Shown: positions 1-7,004, numbered from the stretch's first letter. The stretch is DNA of 12,299 nucleotides from Clostridium sp. CAG:302 (GCA_000431795.1 FR887373.1:225036-237334); one strand, 5' to 3'. The notes: generated from the sequence alone by a model not told the origin. A program made the numbers and translations.

Positions 1-224
1 GAAGAGCACTTATATCTAAGCCGGATATAATACTTGCTGATGAACCTACTGGTAATTTGGATTCTAAGGCTAGTAAAGAGATTATAGATTTACTTAAAAT
101 TTCTAATAAAAAATATCATCAAACTATTATTATGATTACACATGATATGAATCTTGCTAAAGAGGCTAATAGAATAATTACTTTAGAAGATGGACATATA
201 GTTAAGGATGAGAAGATAAAATGA
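1..224 (+). CDS. ABC transporter ATP-binding protein, C-terminal fragment (5' end outside window)
   Basis: The reading frame is open from the window edge (first full codon at 3) to TGA at 222-224. It encodes the last 73 or so residues of an ABC ATPase. Visible are the Walker B region with the D-loop (ILADEPTGNLDS), which is typical of the MacB/LolD/FtsE-like class serving FtsX-type permeases, and the H-loop histidine in MITHD. The Walker A and signature motifs would lie upstream, outside the window. Its stop overlaps the ATG of the permease gene (ATGA at 221-224), so the two are very probably translationally coupled and form one transporter. The ATPase would energise the permease from the cytoplasmic side. 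Substrate is not readable from this fragment. Confidence 0.95.
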   Translation, partial: RALISKPDIILADEPTGNLDSKASKEIIDLLKISNKKYHQTIIMITHDMNLAKEANRIITLEDGHIVKDEKIK

Positions 225-2767
225 GTATTTTGAATGACTTAACTATAAAGAACTTAAAACTTAATAAAAAAAGAACTATAGTTACAATTGTTGGTATTAT
301 TTTATCAACTGCTTTGATGGTAGGAATAGGACTATTATTCTCTTCTTTTCAAGATTATATGATTAGAGAAACTATTAGTTATAATGGTAAATATGAGGCT
401 GAGTATGGTGATGTATCTTTAGATAAATTAAATAGTATTGATAAGAAAGATTTCAGCTATTTTTATCAAAAAGCTATTGGCTTTAGTAAGTTTGATTCTG
501 CTAATGAATATAAACCTTATCTTTATATTTCAAGTGTTAATAAGGAATATTTTAATGAACTTCATTTGATTTCTGGTAGATTTGCTGAAAATGATAGTGA
601 ACTTGTTATATCTAATCATATTAATACTAATGGAGGAGCTTCTTATAAAATTGGAGATATTATTACGTTAAAGTATGGTGAAAGAGTAGTTGAAGGCGTT
701 AATACTTTGGCTAATAATGAGTACTATGAAGAAGAAACTCTTAATATTGTTGGTGAGAAAACTTATACAATAGTTGGTATAGTAGAAAGAAGTAATTTTG
801 AAGATTATTCTGCTTCAGGGTATAGTACTTTTACTCTTGATATGAATGATAAAGAGGGAACCGTTAATGTATTTGTTATGTTTAATAATAAGAAAAAAAT
901 TATTAAACAATCAGAAGACTTAGCTAAGAAGTTAGGTTATGATAATGCTATATCTTATAATAGTACACTTCTTGCTTTATATGGTGAAAGTACTTATGGT
1001 AATATAATGAAATCAATGATTACTATGATAGTTATTATGTTATCACTAGTCTCTATTGGCTGTATAGTGGTTATTTATAATTCTTTTGCTATTTCTGTAA
1101 TGGAAAGAAAAAAAGAATTTGGATTACTTTCTAGTATAGGAGCTACGAAAAAACAGCTATCATACACAATATTTTTTGAGGCACTTATTGAGGGTACTAT
1201 AGGAATAATACTTGGAATAGGTGGAGCTTATATTGGTATTGGTACAGTAATACTTATTATAAATAATTTAATTGGTGATATTTTAGTACTAAAACTTAAT
1301 TTAGTTACTAATATAATGTTTATTATTATACCAGTTATATTTATGATACTTGTTATATTTATATCTGCTTTAGTACCTTCGAGAAGAGCTGCTAAAGTGT
1401 CTCCAATTGAGGCAATCAGACAAAATGATGATATTAAAATTAATAAGAAGAAGATTAAAACTGGCAAGCTTGTTAATAAATTATTTGGTATAGAAGGAGA
1501 GATTGCTCTTAAAAATATTAAGAGAAATAAGAAGAAGTATAGAGTTACGATTGTTAGTTTATTTATTAGTATTGTATTATTTATATCGTTTTCTTCTTAT
1601 ATGAATTATACTATTGATACTGCTAGTAGTGTGATGGGTGAAGTGCCTTATGATTATCAGATTAGTTATTTTGGTGACGATAATGATATAGATGCATTAG
1701 ATAAAATTAGTGAGATTATTAAGAGTAATGATGTTAAAGAATATGTTTCTTATAGTGCTAGTAATTTATCTATAATTGGTAATTATACTTATAGTGATGA
1801 ATATCTTGATTTTTATAAGAGTGCTTATGGTGATGATGGCATAAAGGCTTTAACTAATTTAAAATATCAATATATTTCTATCTATATTTTAGATGATATT
1901 TCTTATAATAAGTATAAAGAATTAATTGGTTTAGATAAGGATAGCGTTATTTTACTTAATAAATTTAAAGGCGTAAGCTATGGTAATAATAAAAGAGTTA
2001 ATTATGATATTCCAGTAATTAACAATGGTGATATTAATATTAAGATATGTAATTTTGATGATAATGATGAAGATGTGGATACTACTAAATATTGTAATAA
2101 GAAAATAGATAATATTTTTATTACTAATAAGTCTTTTGATTTGATTGAAGAGTTTTCTTATATGAGTGATTTTAAACTTATTGTTAATAAGAAGTTATAT
2201 GATAATATATCTGATAGTGGTACTCATTATACACAGTATAATATTATAAGTGATAATACTGATAATATTGATAAATTAACAAAAGAATTAGATAAGTATG
2301 ATAATGTTAATTATACTAATGTTAAAGAATCAATGAAACAAGCTAATAATATGATTCTTGTTGTCAAGATTCTTATGTATGGTTTTATAGGATTAATTAC
2401 TTTAATAGGTGTTACTTCTGTATTTAATACTATTTCTACAAGTATGGCGCTTAGAAAAAGAGAGTTTGCTGTTCTTAGAAGTATAGGACTTACAAGAAAA
2501 GGATTTAATAAAATATTATTTTTTGAAAGTTTATTCTTCGGACTTAAATCTTTAATATATGCTATACCAGTGAGTCTTGGAGTAACTATCATCATACATT
2601 ATGCTCTTGCAGATATGATGAGTATAAATAGTATTGTTATTCCTTGGAAGGCTATTATTATATCAATTGTTTCGGTATTTGTAATTGTACTTCTTACTAT
2701 GATGTATAGTACAAGTAAGATAAAGAAACATAATATTATTGAACAAATTAGAGAAGAAAATATTTAA
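221..2767 (+). CDS. ABC transporter permease with two FtsX domains (848 aa)
   Basis: Integral membrane subunit partnering the upstream ATPase. It has two similar halves. Half one: membrane span at about residues 18-42, a large outside domain at about 43-264, then three spans (about 266-290, 320-347, 360-386). Half two: span at about 441-461, a second outside domain at about 462-708, then three spans (about 710-740, 767-795, 811-830). After the first span of each triplet comes the FtsX-type coupling segment (ERKKEFGLLSSIGA at about 293; RKREFAVLRSIGL at about 744), expected to contact the ATPase. An RRAAKVSPIEAIR motif closes half one. Eight predicted spans with two outer domains fit the MacB/FtsX-type family that works by mechanotransmission (peptide or lipoprotein export, antimicrobial-peptide resistance). 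It is not a clear BceB, which has ten spans and one big outer loop. The outer domains are rich in Asp, Asn and Tyr. The start is the ATG overlapping the ATPase stop. Confidence 0.93.
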   Translation: MSILNDLTIKNLKLNKKRTIVTIVGIILSTALMVGIGLLFSSFQDYMIRETISYNGKYEAEYGDVSLDKLNSIDKKDFSYFYQKAIGFSKFDSANEYKPYLYISSVNKEYFNELHLISGRFAENDSELVISNHINTNGGASYKIGDIITLKYGERVVEGVNTLANNEYYEEETLNIVGEKTYTIVGIVERSNFEDYSASGYSTFTLDMNDKEGTVNVFVMFNNKKKIIKQSEDLAKKLGYDNAISYNSTLLALYGESTYGNIMKSMITMIVIMLSLVSIGCIVVIYNSFAISVMERKKEFGLLSSIGATKKQLSYTIFFEALIEGTIGIILGIGGAYIGIGTVILIINNLIGDILVLKLNLVTNIMFIIIPVIFMILVIFISALVPSRRAAKVSPIEAIRQNDDIKINKKKIKTGKLVNKLFGIEGEIALKNIKRNKKKYRVTIVSLFISIVLFISFSSYMNYTIDTASSVMGEVPYDYQISYFGDDNDIDALDKISEIIKSNDVKEYVSYSASNLSIIGNYTYSDEYLDFYKSAYGDDGIKALTNLKYQYISIYILDDISYNKYKELIGLDKDSVILLNKFKGVSYGNNKRVNYDIPVINNGDINIKICNFDDNDEDVDTTKYCNKKIDNIFITNKSFDLIEEFSYMSDFKLIVNKKLYDNISDSGTHYTQYNIISDNTDNIDKLTKELDKYDNVNYTNVKESMKQANNMILVVKILMYGFIGLITLIGVTSVFNTISTSMALRKREFAVLRSIGLTRKGFNKILFFESLFFGLKSLIYAIPVSLGVTIIIHYALADMMSINSIVIPWKAIIISIVSVFVIVLLTMMYSTSKIKKHNIIEQIREENI

Positions 2768-2790
2768 TAAAAATACTTTCTTTTTCTTTT
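2756..2790 (+). terminator. Probable intrinsic terminator after the permease gene
   Basis: Arms 2756-2765 and 2771-2780 can form a 10-bp stem with one A-C mismatch and a 5-nt loop, followed by T5-C-T4. The 5' arm lies in the last codons of the permease gene. The mismatch and high A+T make it weaker than the others. The T-rich tail also carries the -35 region of the next promoter. Confidence 0.5.
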
Positions 2791-2805
2791 GATATGATAT
2801 ATAAT
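2777..2805 (+). promoter_or_regulatory. Predicted sigma-A promoter of the zinc-ribbon protein gene
   Basis: A perfect -10 TATAAT is at 2800-2805. At 17-bp spacing the -35 position (2777-2782) is TTTCTT, a poor match that is identical to the -35 position of the promoter at 3567-3595. The predicted start is near 2812, giving a 17-nt leader that begins at the ribosome binding site. Confidence 0.55.
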
Positions 2806-2814
2806 TATGGTAGA

Positions 2815-2820
2815 GAGGAG
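2815..2820 (+). promoter_or_regulatory. Ribosome binding site deciding the start at 2829
   Basis: GAGGAG ends 8 nt before ATG 2829. An in-frame GTG at 2820 overlaps the last base of this site and cannot be the start, so three extra N-terminal residues should be dropped. Confidence 0.85.
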
Positions 2821-2828
2821 TGAAAAAT

Positions 2829-3551
2829 ATGGCTAAATTTTGTCCTAATTGTGGAAGTGAAATGATTGATGAGGCCGCAATGTGTGTTAAATGTGGTACT
2901 ATGGTAGGGGAAAACAATACTAATAAAAATAATGAAGAAAAACCTACTGCAAGTGGTGAAAAGAAAAAAGGATTACCTGCTTGGGCTATTGTTTTGATAG
3001 TTTTAGGTGGCTTAGGATTATTAGTTGTTATTGCTATTATAGTTTTTGCTGTTATCGGAATTAATGCTCTTAAGAAAGTAGACCCAAATGAAATAAAGGA
3101 TAAACTTAATGATTACATAGAAGAAAATACTGATTCTACTTTATATGGTACTATAGGTGATACTTTAACAGATGGAAGTCTTAGTTTAACTTTAACTGGG
3201 GCTTATAAATATGATTCTATTGGAGAAGGCTACTTTGTTAATACACCTGCTGAAGGTAAAGAATACTTGGTATTATTCTTTGATATAGAAAATATTTCAA
3301 CAGAAAGTGAATATGTTTCACATTATGATTTTGAGGGTTATGTTGATGATGTAGCTTGTGATATTACAGGTATACTTGGTGATATAGAAGGTATTAGTGA
3401 TTTAGCAACTGACTTAGCGCCTAGCAAAAAAGCGCAAGGATTTGTGGCATTCGAAGTTAATAAAAATTGGGAAAATTTTGAAATACATTATAAGGAATTT
3501 CTTGGCGATAGAACTTTAGTATTTAAAGTTAGTAATATAGAAGGTGCTTAA
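2829..3551 (+). CDS. Zinc-ribbon, single-span membrane protein with DUF4352-like outer domain (240 aa)
   Basis: Starts at ATG 2829 behind GAGGAG. Residues 5-22 form a short zinc ribbon of the CPNCG...CVKCG type (C5, C8, C19, C22). A Lys/Glu/Asn-rich linker follows to about 49, then one strong membrane span at about 51-76. The rest, from about 108 to 238, is predicted to lie outside. It has the beta-rich pattern of DUF4352-like immunoglobulin-fold domains (a small gain-of-strand start, then GKEYLVLFFDIEN, a stretch of the type conserved there). Such proteins are common in Firmicutes but have no established role; the zinc ribbon would sit in the cytoplasm. It has its own predicted promoter and is followed by a terminator, so it is probably monocistronic. 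The domain order is clear; the DUF4352 name is inferred from memory of the family and could be a neighbouring DUF. Confidence 0.85.
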   Translation: MAKFCPNCGSEMIDEAAMCVKCGTMVGENNTNKNNEEKPTASGEKKKGLPAWAIVLIVLGGLGLLVVIAIIVFAVIGINALKKVDPNEIKDKLNDYIEENTDSTLYGTIGDTLTDGSLSLTLTGAYKYDSIGEGYFVNTPAEGKEYLVLFFDIENISTESEYVSHYDFEGYVDDVACDITGILGDIEGISDLATDLAPSKKAQGFVAFEVNKNWENFEIHYKEFLGDRTLVFKVSNIEGA

Positions 3552-3565
3552 ATGCATCTTTTTTT
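3541..3565 (+). terminator. Intrinsic terminator after the zinc-ribbon protein gene
   Basis: AAGGTGC (3541-3547) pairs with GCATCTT (3554-3560) through one G-U pair, with a 6-nt loop and a T-tract to 3565. The 5' arm is in the last codons of the gene. Confidence 0.7.
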
Positions 3566-3566
3566 C

Positions 3567-3595
3567 TTTCTTTTTTTTATATAATAGTATATAAT
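3567..3595 (+). promoter_or_regulatory. Predicted sigma-A promoter of the cvpA-trxA unit
   Basis: TATAAT at 3590-3595, with TTTCTT at the -35 position (3567-3572), 17-bp spacing. A second TATAAT lies at 3580-3585. From the downstream copy, the start would fall near 3602, the first base of the AGGAGG ribosome binding site, giving a 13-nt leader. The -35 region is the T-rich tail of the preceding terminator. Confidence 0.6.
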
Positions 3596-3614
3596 GTTAT
3601 TAGGAGGATAAATT

Positions 3615-4310
3615 ATGAATGTAACAGATATTGTTATTTTGATTGCCTTAGCACTAGGAGCAATTGGTGGATTTAAATCTGGAGTTATAAAAAAGACTGC
3701 TAATTTTGTTGGTATATTTATTATCATTATTTTGTCATTTTATTTAAAAAACTATTTATCGGTTATTATGTATGAAAATTTACCATTTATTAACTTTGGA
3801 GGTTTTATAAAAGGAATAGAGGCTATTAATATTTTGTTCTATGAAGTACTTGCTTTTGTTATTGTATATTCCTTGCTTTATTTAGTTTTTAAAGTGGTAC
3901 TTATGTTAACTGGTTTAATAGAAAAAATACTTAAGGCTACAGTTATACTTAGTATTCCTTCAAAAATACTTGGTATATTTGTTGGTATAATAGAAATGTA
4001 TGTTTATGTATTCTTAATTTTAGTAGTTATTACTTTACCGATTATAAATATTCCTTATATTAGAGATTCTAAAATAGCTAATTTTATGTTAGATAAAACA
4101 CCGATATTATCTAAGGTTTCAGAAGAAATGGTTGATACATATGATGGCGTTTACAAAATAGTAAAGGAAAAAGATAATAAGAATAATGAAGAATTAAATG
4201 ATGAGGTAATTAAATTATTATTAGATAAAAAAGTTATTACTAAAGAGTCTTTAAGTAAACTTATTGATAGAAATAAAATTCATATTAAAGATGAAAGTAT
4301 ATTAGATTAG
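3615..4310 (+). CDS. cvpA: CvpA family membrane protein (231 aa)
   Basis: Starts at ATG 3615, 7 nt after AGGAGG. The N-terminus (DIVILIALALGAIGGFKSG) matches the CvpA family opening: a first span followed by a GxxxG-like turn and a Gly/Lys segment. Four hydrophobic spans can be seen, at about residues 5-22, 27-48, 74-100 and 116-145. A Lys/Glu/Asp-rich cytoplasmic tail from about 150 to the end is longer than in the E. coli colicin V production protein. CvpA proteins are tied to envelope homeostasis and, in enterics, colicin V export; the molecular role is not settled. In Bacillus the homologue (yshB) is near zapA, polX, mutS2 and, farther on, trxA. Here trxA follows directly, its ribosome binding site overlapping this gene's stop codon, so the pair is one operon. 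Confidence 0.85.
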   Translation: MNVTDIVILIALALGAIGGFKSGVIKKTANFVGIFIIIILSFYLKNYLSVIMYENLPFINFGGFIKGIEAINILFYEVLAFVIVYSLLYLVFKVVLMLTGLIEKILKATVILSIPSKILGIFVGIIEMYVYVFLILVVITLPIINIPYIRDSKIANFMLDKTPILSKVSEEMVDTYDGVYKIVKEKDNKNNEELNDEVIKLLLDKKVITKESLSKLIDRNKIHIKDESILD

Positions 4311-4314
4311 GAGG
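4309..4314 (+). promoter_or_regulatory. trxA ribosome binding site overlapping the cvpA stop codon
   Basis: AGGAGG shares its first two bases with the TAG stop (4308-4310) of the upstream gene and lies 6 nt before ATG 4321. This supports translational coupling of the two genes. Confidence 0.85.
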
Positions 4315-4320
4315 TTTGTT

Positions 4321-4614
4321 ATGGGTTTAATACATTATGAAAATGATTTTTCTTCTTTAATTAAAGATAAAGCAGTCGCTGACTTTTATGCTACTTGGTG
4401 TGGTCCTTGTAAGATGTTTGGTCCAGTATTTGAGGATGTTTCTAAAGAAAATGAATTTAACTTTATTAAACTTGATGTTGATAAATATTCAGATGTTGCA
4501 AGGGAATATGGTGTTATGTCAATTCCAACGATTATATTATTTGAAAATGGTAAAGAAGTTAAGAGGTTTACTGGCTTTATGAACAAAGAAGAACTTGTCA
4601 AATTTTTGAAATAG
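4321..4614 (+). CDS. trxA: Thioredoxin (97 aa)
   Basis: Small cytoplasmic dithiol oxidoreductase that reduces protein disulfides, normally recycled by thioredoxin reductase. The active site is the classical WCGPC (Cys27 and Cys30), preceded by VADFYATW. The cis-proline loop is SIPT (Pro69), followed by the family's ILFENGKEVKRFTGF strand-turn-strand. Asp21 is the conserved buried acid of the fold. At 97 residues it is slightly shorter than the usual 104-108, the difference being in the N-terminal strand and the last helix, but no key residue is missing. It sits in an operon behind cvpA. The 5' arm of its terminator includes its own stop codon. Confidence 0.95.
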   Translation: MGLIHYENDFSSLIKDKAVADFYATWCGPCKMFGPVFEDVSKENEFNFIKLDVDKYSDVAREYGVMSIPTIILFENGKEVKRFTGFMNKEELVKFLK

Positions 4615-4637
4615 TTTTGGAACTATTTCTTTTTTTT
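4608..4637 (+). terminator. Intrinsic terminator of the cvpA-trxA operon (proximal hairpin)
   Basis: GAAATAGTT (4608-4616) pairs perfectly with AACTATTTC (4621-4629), with loop TTGG, followed by eight T. The 5' arm contains the trxA stop codon at 4612-4614. Confidence 0.9.
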
Positions 4638-4660
4638 AATTCAAAACTATTGTTTTTTTT
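4610..4660 (+). terminator. Alternative distal terminator sharing the same 5' arm
   Basis: AATAGTTTTG (4610-4619) also pairs perfectly with CAAAACTATT (4642-4651) over a 22-nt loop, followed by G and T8 (4653-4660). It excludes the proximal hairpin, as both use bases 4610-4616. It may act as a fail-safe for readthrough. Confidence 0.6.
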
Positions 4661-4678
4661 ATAAAAATCTGCTATTAT
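4650..4678 (+). promoter_or_regulatory. Predicted sigma-A promoter of the first SipW-type exported protein gene
   Basis: TTGTTT (4650-4655), 17 bp, TATTAT (4673-4678). The -35 element is made of the end of the distal terminator arm and its T-tract. The start would be near 4685, giving a leader of about 25 nt before ATG 4710, with AGAGGAG at 4695-4701 as ribosome binding site. Confidence 0.55.
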
Positions 4679-4709
4679 TAATTTATGATAGAAGAGAGGA
4701 GATAAGTAA

Positions 4710-5462
4710 ATGGAAAAAGAAGATAAGAGAGGAATATTTTTTGGAGTAATTGGAGTACTTACTTTAATTGTTGCTATAATTGGTGCATCATTAGCATACT
4801 TTTCTATTAATGCTAAAAGTGAAGATAATGCTTTAACGGTTAAAGCTGCTACTGTAAAAATAGTTTATGAAGATGGTGACAAATTAAATGTAACTAATAT
4901 TATACCTTCAGATCAAACTATAGCTCTTAGAACTTTCACTAGAACTGGTGATGATGATGGTCAAGGTGGTACATATAAAACTTGTATAGATGATAAGGGA
5001 TTTACAGCTTGTGGGTATTATGATTTTACTTTAACTAATGATGGACCTACTGAAATGGAAATTATTGCTAAAGTAATTCCTACTGCCTTAGTAAAAGAAG
5101 AAAAGAATGAGCAAGGTGAAGTTACTACTAAAGGTGAGATACCATTTAAACATTTAAAATTTGTTTTATACGATAGAACTGGTATTTCTGGAGAATTTGA
5201 TAATGGTTCTAGTGTAGTTTATACTGGTACTATTCCATATAGTGAAGTTTCTGGAGAATATACAGAATTTAGTTTACTTGGTGCAACAGGTGATGAAACA
5301 ATGAAAATAGCTGGAAATCATACTACAAAAAATCTTCGTTTATTTGTTTGGCTTGACGAAGCTGGTGCTGATAATGATGCTGAACAAGGTGCTACATTTA
5401 AGGGTACTGTTAATGTTGAAGTTAAAGGTGCTAAAACTATTACTGGTGAAGCTACTCAATAA
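4710..5462 (+). CDS. Exported protein with SipW-dependent-type signal, TasA/camelysin-like (250 aa)
   Basis: Starts at ATG 4710 behind AGAGGAG. The N-terminus has basic residues, a hydrophobic segment at about 9-29, then LAYFSINAKS, the pattern of the SipW-dependent (alternate signal-mediated) leader seen in TasA, YqxM and camelysin (CalY). Cleavage by a SipW-type signal peptidase after about residue 35 is expected. The mature part is beta-rich. It begins with AATVKIVYEDGD, as in camelysin-type proteins, and has two cysteines 9 residues apart (C92, C101) that could form a disulfide outside. It ends with LRLFVWLDE and a GATFKGTVNV strand. Known relatives form matrix or surface fibres or act as surface proteases; the role here is not shown by sequence. 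The gene downstream (5535-6095) is a divergent paralogue. No SipW gene is in the window. Confidence 0.75.
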   Translation: MEKEDKRGIFFGVIGVLTLIVAIIGASLAYFSINAKSEDNALTVKAATVKIVYEDGDKLNVTNIIPSDQTIALRTFTRTGDDDGQGGTYKTCIDDKGFTACGYYDFTLTNDGPTEMEIIAKVIPTALVKEEKNEQGEVTTKGEIPFKHLKFVLYDRTGISGEFDNGSSVVYTGTIPYSEVSGEYTEFSLLGATGDETMKIAGNHTTKNLRLFVWLDEAGADNDAEQGATFKGTVNVEVKGAKTITGEATQ

Positions 5463-5469
5463 TAAAATT

Positions 5470-5497
5470 AAAAGCAATTTAAGTATTGCTTTTTTTT
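5470..5497 (+). terminator. Intrinsic terminator after the first SipW-type gene
   Basis: AAAAGCAAT (5470-5478) pairs with ATTGCTTTT (5485-5493), 6-nt loop, with the T-run continuing to 5497. Confidence 0.85.
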
Positions 5498-5514
5498 GAT
5501 GTTTTTGGTATTAT
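5486..5514 (+). promoter_or_regulatory. Predicted sigma-A promoter of the second SipW-type gene, embedded in the terminator
   Basis: TTGCTT (5486-5491), 17 bp, TATTAT (5509-5514). The -35 element is the 3' arm of the preceding terminator hairpin. The start would be near 5521, the first base of the AGGAG ribosome binding site, leaving a 14-nt leader. Confidence 0.6.
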
Positions 5515-5534
5515 TATACTAGGAGATTGATGAT

Positions 5535-6095
5535 ATGAATAATAGTAAAAGTAGGACAGATATATTTTATTTTATTGTTTTGATTCTTACACTACTTATA
5601 ATGATTGTCGGAGTGACTTTTACTTATTTTTCTTTGATTGCAAGTGAAAAAGAGGACAGCACAAAGATCAAAACTGGTACTTTGGCTATTAATTATATAG
5701 ATGGTATTGCTATTGATACTTATGCACTTATGCCTATTAATGAGCCTAATTTAAGTACTAAGTATTCTGTATATAAAAAGAGTTTTTCTGTTAAGAGTAC
5801 TGGCACTTTAGATCAAACACTTAATATATCTATGTTTGTAACTGATAATGATTTTGATGATAAGGCACTTAGTTATGCTTTGTATGATAGTACGGGTTAT
5901 AAAATATCTAAAAATAGTATTCCTAAAACTGGTGATATATTAATTGGTTCTAATATTTATTTGAAGAGTAATGAGAAAAAAACATTTACTGTTTTAATAT
6001 GGCTCCAAGAAAATAATAAAAATCAAGATTATGAGATGGGTAATACTTTTAAGGGCGGATTTAATATAGATGCTAGTCAAATAAAATACCAATAA
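5535..6095 (+). CDS. Second SipW-type exported protein, paralogue of the upstream gene (186 aa)
   Basis: Starts at ATG 5535, with AGGAG at 5521-5525. The N-terminus repeats the neighbour's plan: basic start, hydrophobic segment at about 10-30, then FTYFSLIASE, a SipW-dependent-type leader. The mature part aligns in three blocks with the gene before it: KTGTLAINYIDG against AATVKIVYEDGD, LSYALYDSTG against LKFVLYDRTG, and IWLQEN...GNTFKGGFNI against VWLDEA...GATFKGTVNV. It is 64 residues shorter, chiefly in the middle, and lacks the two cysteines. It should be a surface or matrix protein of the camelysin/TasA type, perhaps a partner or diverged duplicate of the first. It has its own predicted promoter and terminator, so the two can be regulated separately. 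Confidence 0.72.
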   Translation: MNNSKSRTDIFYFIVLILTLLIMIVGVTFTYFSLIASEKEDSTKIKTGTLAINYIDGIAIDTYALMPINEPNLSTKYSVYKKSFSVKSTGTLDQTLNISMFVTDNDFDDKALSYALYDSTGYKISKNSIPKTGDILIGSNIYLKSNEKKTFTVLIWLQENNKNQDYEMGNTFKGGFNIDASQIKYQ

Positions 6096-6114
6096 TGACT
6101 AGTTTTTTTCTTTT
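6072..6114 (+). terminator. Intrinsic terminator overlapping the 3' end of the second SipW-type gene
   Basis: GCTAGTCA (6072-6079, inside the last codons) pairs with TGACTAGT (6096-6103) with one terminal G-U pair. The 16-nt loop holds the stop codon, and T7-C-T4 follows. Confidence 0.75.
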
Positions 6115-6128
6115 AGTTATATTATAAT
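6100..6128 (+). promoter_or_regulatory. Predicted sigma-A promoter of the membrane protein-holA unit
   Basis: A perfect -10 TATAAT is at 6123-6128. With 17-bp spacing the -35 position (6100-6105) is TAGTTT, at the terminator arm/T-tract junction. The start would be near 6135, at the GGAGG itself, giving a 13-nt leader. Confidence 0.55.
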
Positions 6129-6134
6129 TGTTAT

Positions 6135-6139
6135 GGAGG
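6135..6139 (+). promoter_or_regulatory. Ribosome binding site deciding the start at 6148
   Basis: GGAGG lies 8 nt before ATG 6148. The in-frame ATG at 6133 overlaps this site and has none of its own, and it may lie upstream of the transcript start. The five extra residues it would add are not real. Confidence 0.85.
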
Positions 6140-6147
6140 CTACTTAT

Positions 6148-6999
6148 ATGAATGGAAAAAGAATAAAAGTTAATGATTTTAAATTTAAATATGGACAAGA
6201 GACTATATTTATTAATGTATTTGGAGCTTTTAAATATAAGAAAAATAACAATAAGTATGTTATTTATAGTTATGATAATAGTAAATTATATTATGGTTCT
6301 TTATTTATAAGAGATAATGAACTTGTTATAATGCTATCCAAAAATGATGGTGAGAATTTAATCAATAAGTTTTTAGATGATATTTTGACTGGTAATAGTG
6401 ATAGTGATTTTGAAGTTATTTCACTTGATAAAATAATTAGTGCTCAAATAATTGATGAAGGTGTTATTAACAAAAAAATTGATATCAATAAACTTGATGA
6501 ATTAACTATACCGAAGAAGAAGACTTCAGAAGTAGTTAATGAAAATAAAAAGAAAAAAAGAATATCAATATCTGGAATATTTTTTGCATTATTTATAGTT
6601 GTTGTAGTGGCTTTCTTCTTTTTTAATCCAGAAGTTATTGTGGGAAAAGATAAGAACTATGTTTGCGATAGAGAATATAATCATAATGTTTTATATGTTT
6701 TTGTTAAAGAGGAAGTTAAACTTACTTTCAGTGGTAAAGGTAAAATTAAAAACTCAGTTGTAACTAATAATTATATCTTTAATAGCGATAGTAGGTATAA
6801 TAAGTTTAAAAACAATGGTGAATTTTATAAATATATGAATGAAGGGGATACTTATAAGTTTATTGATGAAGAAAAGACTTATAGAGTTATGTCTAATATT
6901 AAAGATTTGAGAGAGTATTTTTCCTCTGAAGATGAAGATTCAATATTAGAATATTATAATGAAAAAAACTACAAATGTAAAAAAATAGAAAAAGAGTGA
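6148..6999 (+). CDS. Unrecognised single-span membrane protein (283 aa)
   Basis: I do not recognise a named family. Residues 1-120 form a soluble domain rich in beta-strand patterns (for example FINVFGAFKYKK, KYVIYSYDNSKLYYGSLFI), followed by a Lys-rich stretch (123-138) and one very hydrophobic span at about 141-160. The positive charge before the span puts the N-terminal domain inside and residues 161-283 outside. The outer part starts with YVCDRE (C173) and ends with YKCKK (C277), the only two cysteines, which could form a disulfide clamping the domain. Its layout vaguely recalls small Firmicute lipoproteins of the DUF1307/YehR kind, but I cannot confirm this. It has its own promoter and overlaps the region just before holA, with no terminator between, so the two are probably co-transcribed. 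TGA ends it at 6997-6999. Confidence 0.8.
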   Translation: MNGKRIKVNDFKFKYGQETIFINVFGAFKYKKNNNKYVIYSYDNSKLYYGSLFIRDNELVIMLSKNDGENLINKFLDDILTGNSDSDFEVISLDKIISAQIIDEGVINKKIDINKLDELTIPKKKTSEVVNENKKKKRISISGIFFALFIVVVVAFFFFNPEVIVGKDKNYVCDREYNHNVLYVFVKEEVKLTFSGKGKIKNSVVTNNYIFNSDSRYNKFKNNGEFYKYMNEGDTYKFIDEEKTYRVMSNIKDLREYFSSEDEDSILEYYNEKNYKCKKIEKE

Positions 7000-7000
7000 T
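6995..7000 (+). promoter_or_regulatory. holA ribosome binding site of the GTGAT register
   Basis: AGTGAT lies 4 nt before ATG 7005 and matches the 3' part of the full Shine-Dalgarno sequence (AGGAGGTGAT). The alternative GTG start at 6996 lies inside it, so ATG 7005 is preferred. Confidence 0.6.
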
Positions 7001-7004
7001 AGAT

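Noticed and set aside
1228..1467. Minus-strand open frame inside the permease gene
   Set aside because: It is a shadow of the highly A+T-rich permease coding sequence, with no ribosome binding site or recognisable protein. The same holds for 2311-2595, 2663-2917 and 11585-11767.
1681..2330. GATAATA/AATAAT-like repeats in the permease outer domain and other genes
   Set aside because: They are Asp/Asn/Ile codons in an A+T-rich genome, with no regular unit or spacing; not a tandem repeat or CRISPR array.
4386..4601. Other-frame open reading frames (both strands) inside trxA
   Set aside because: They fully overlap a clear thioredoxin gene with an intact active site, and neither has a start signal.
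6133..6147. Upstream ATG (6133) as start of the membrane protein gene
   Set aside because: It overlaps the GGAGG ribosome binding site used by ATG 6148 and may lie before the transcript start.
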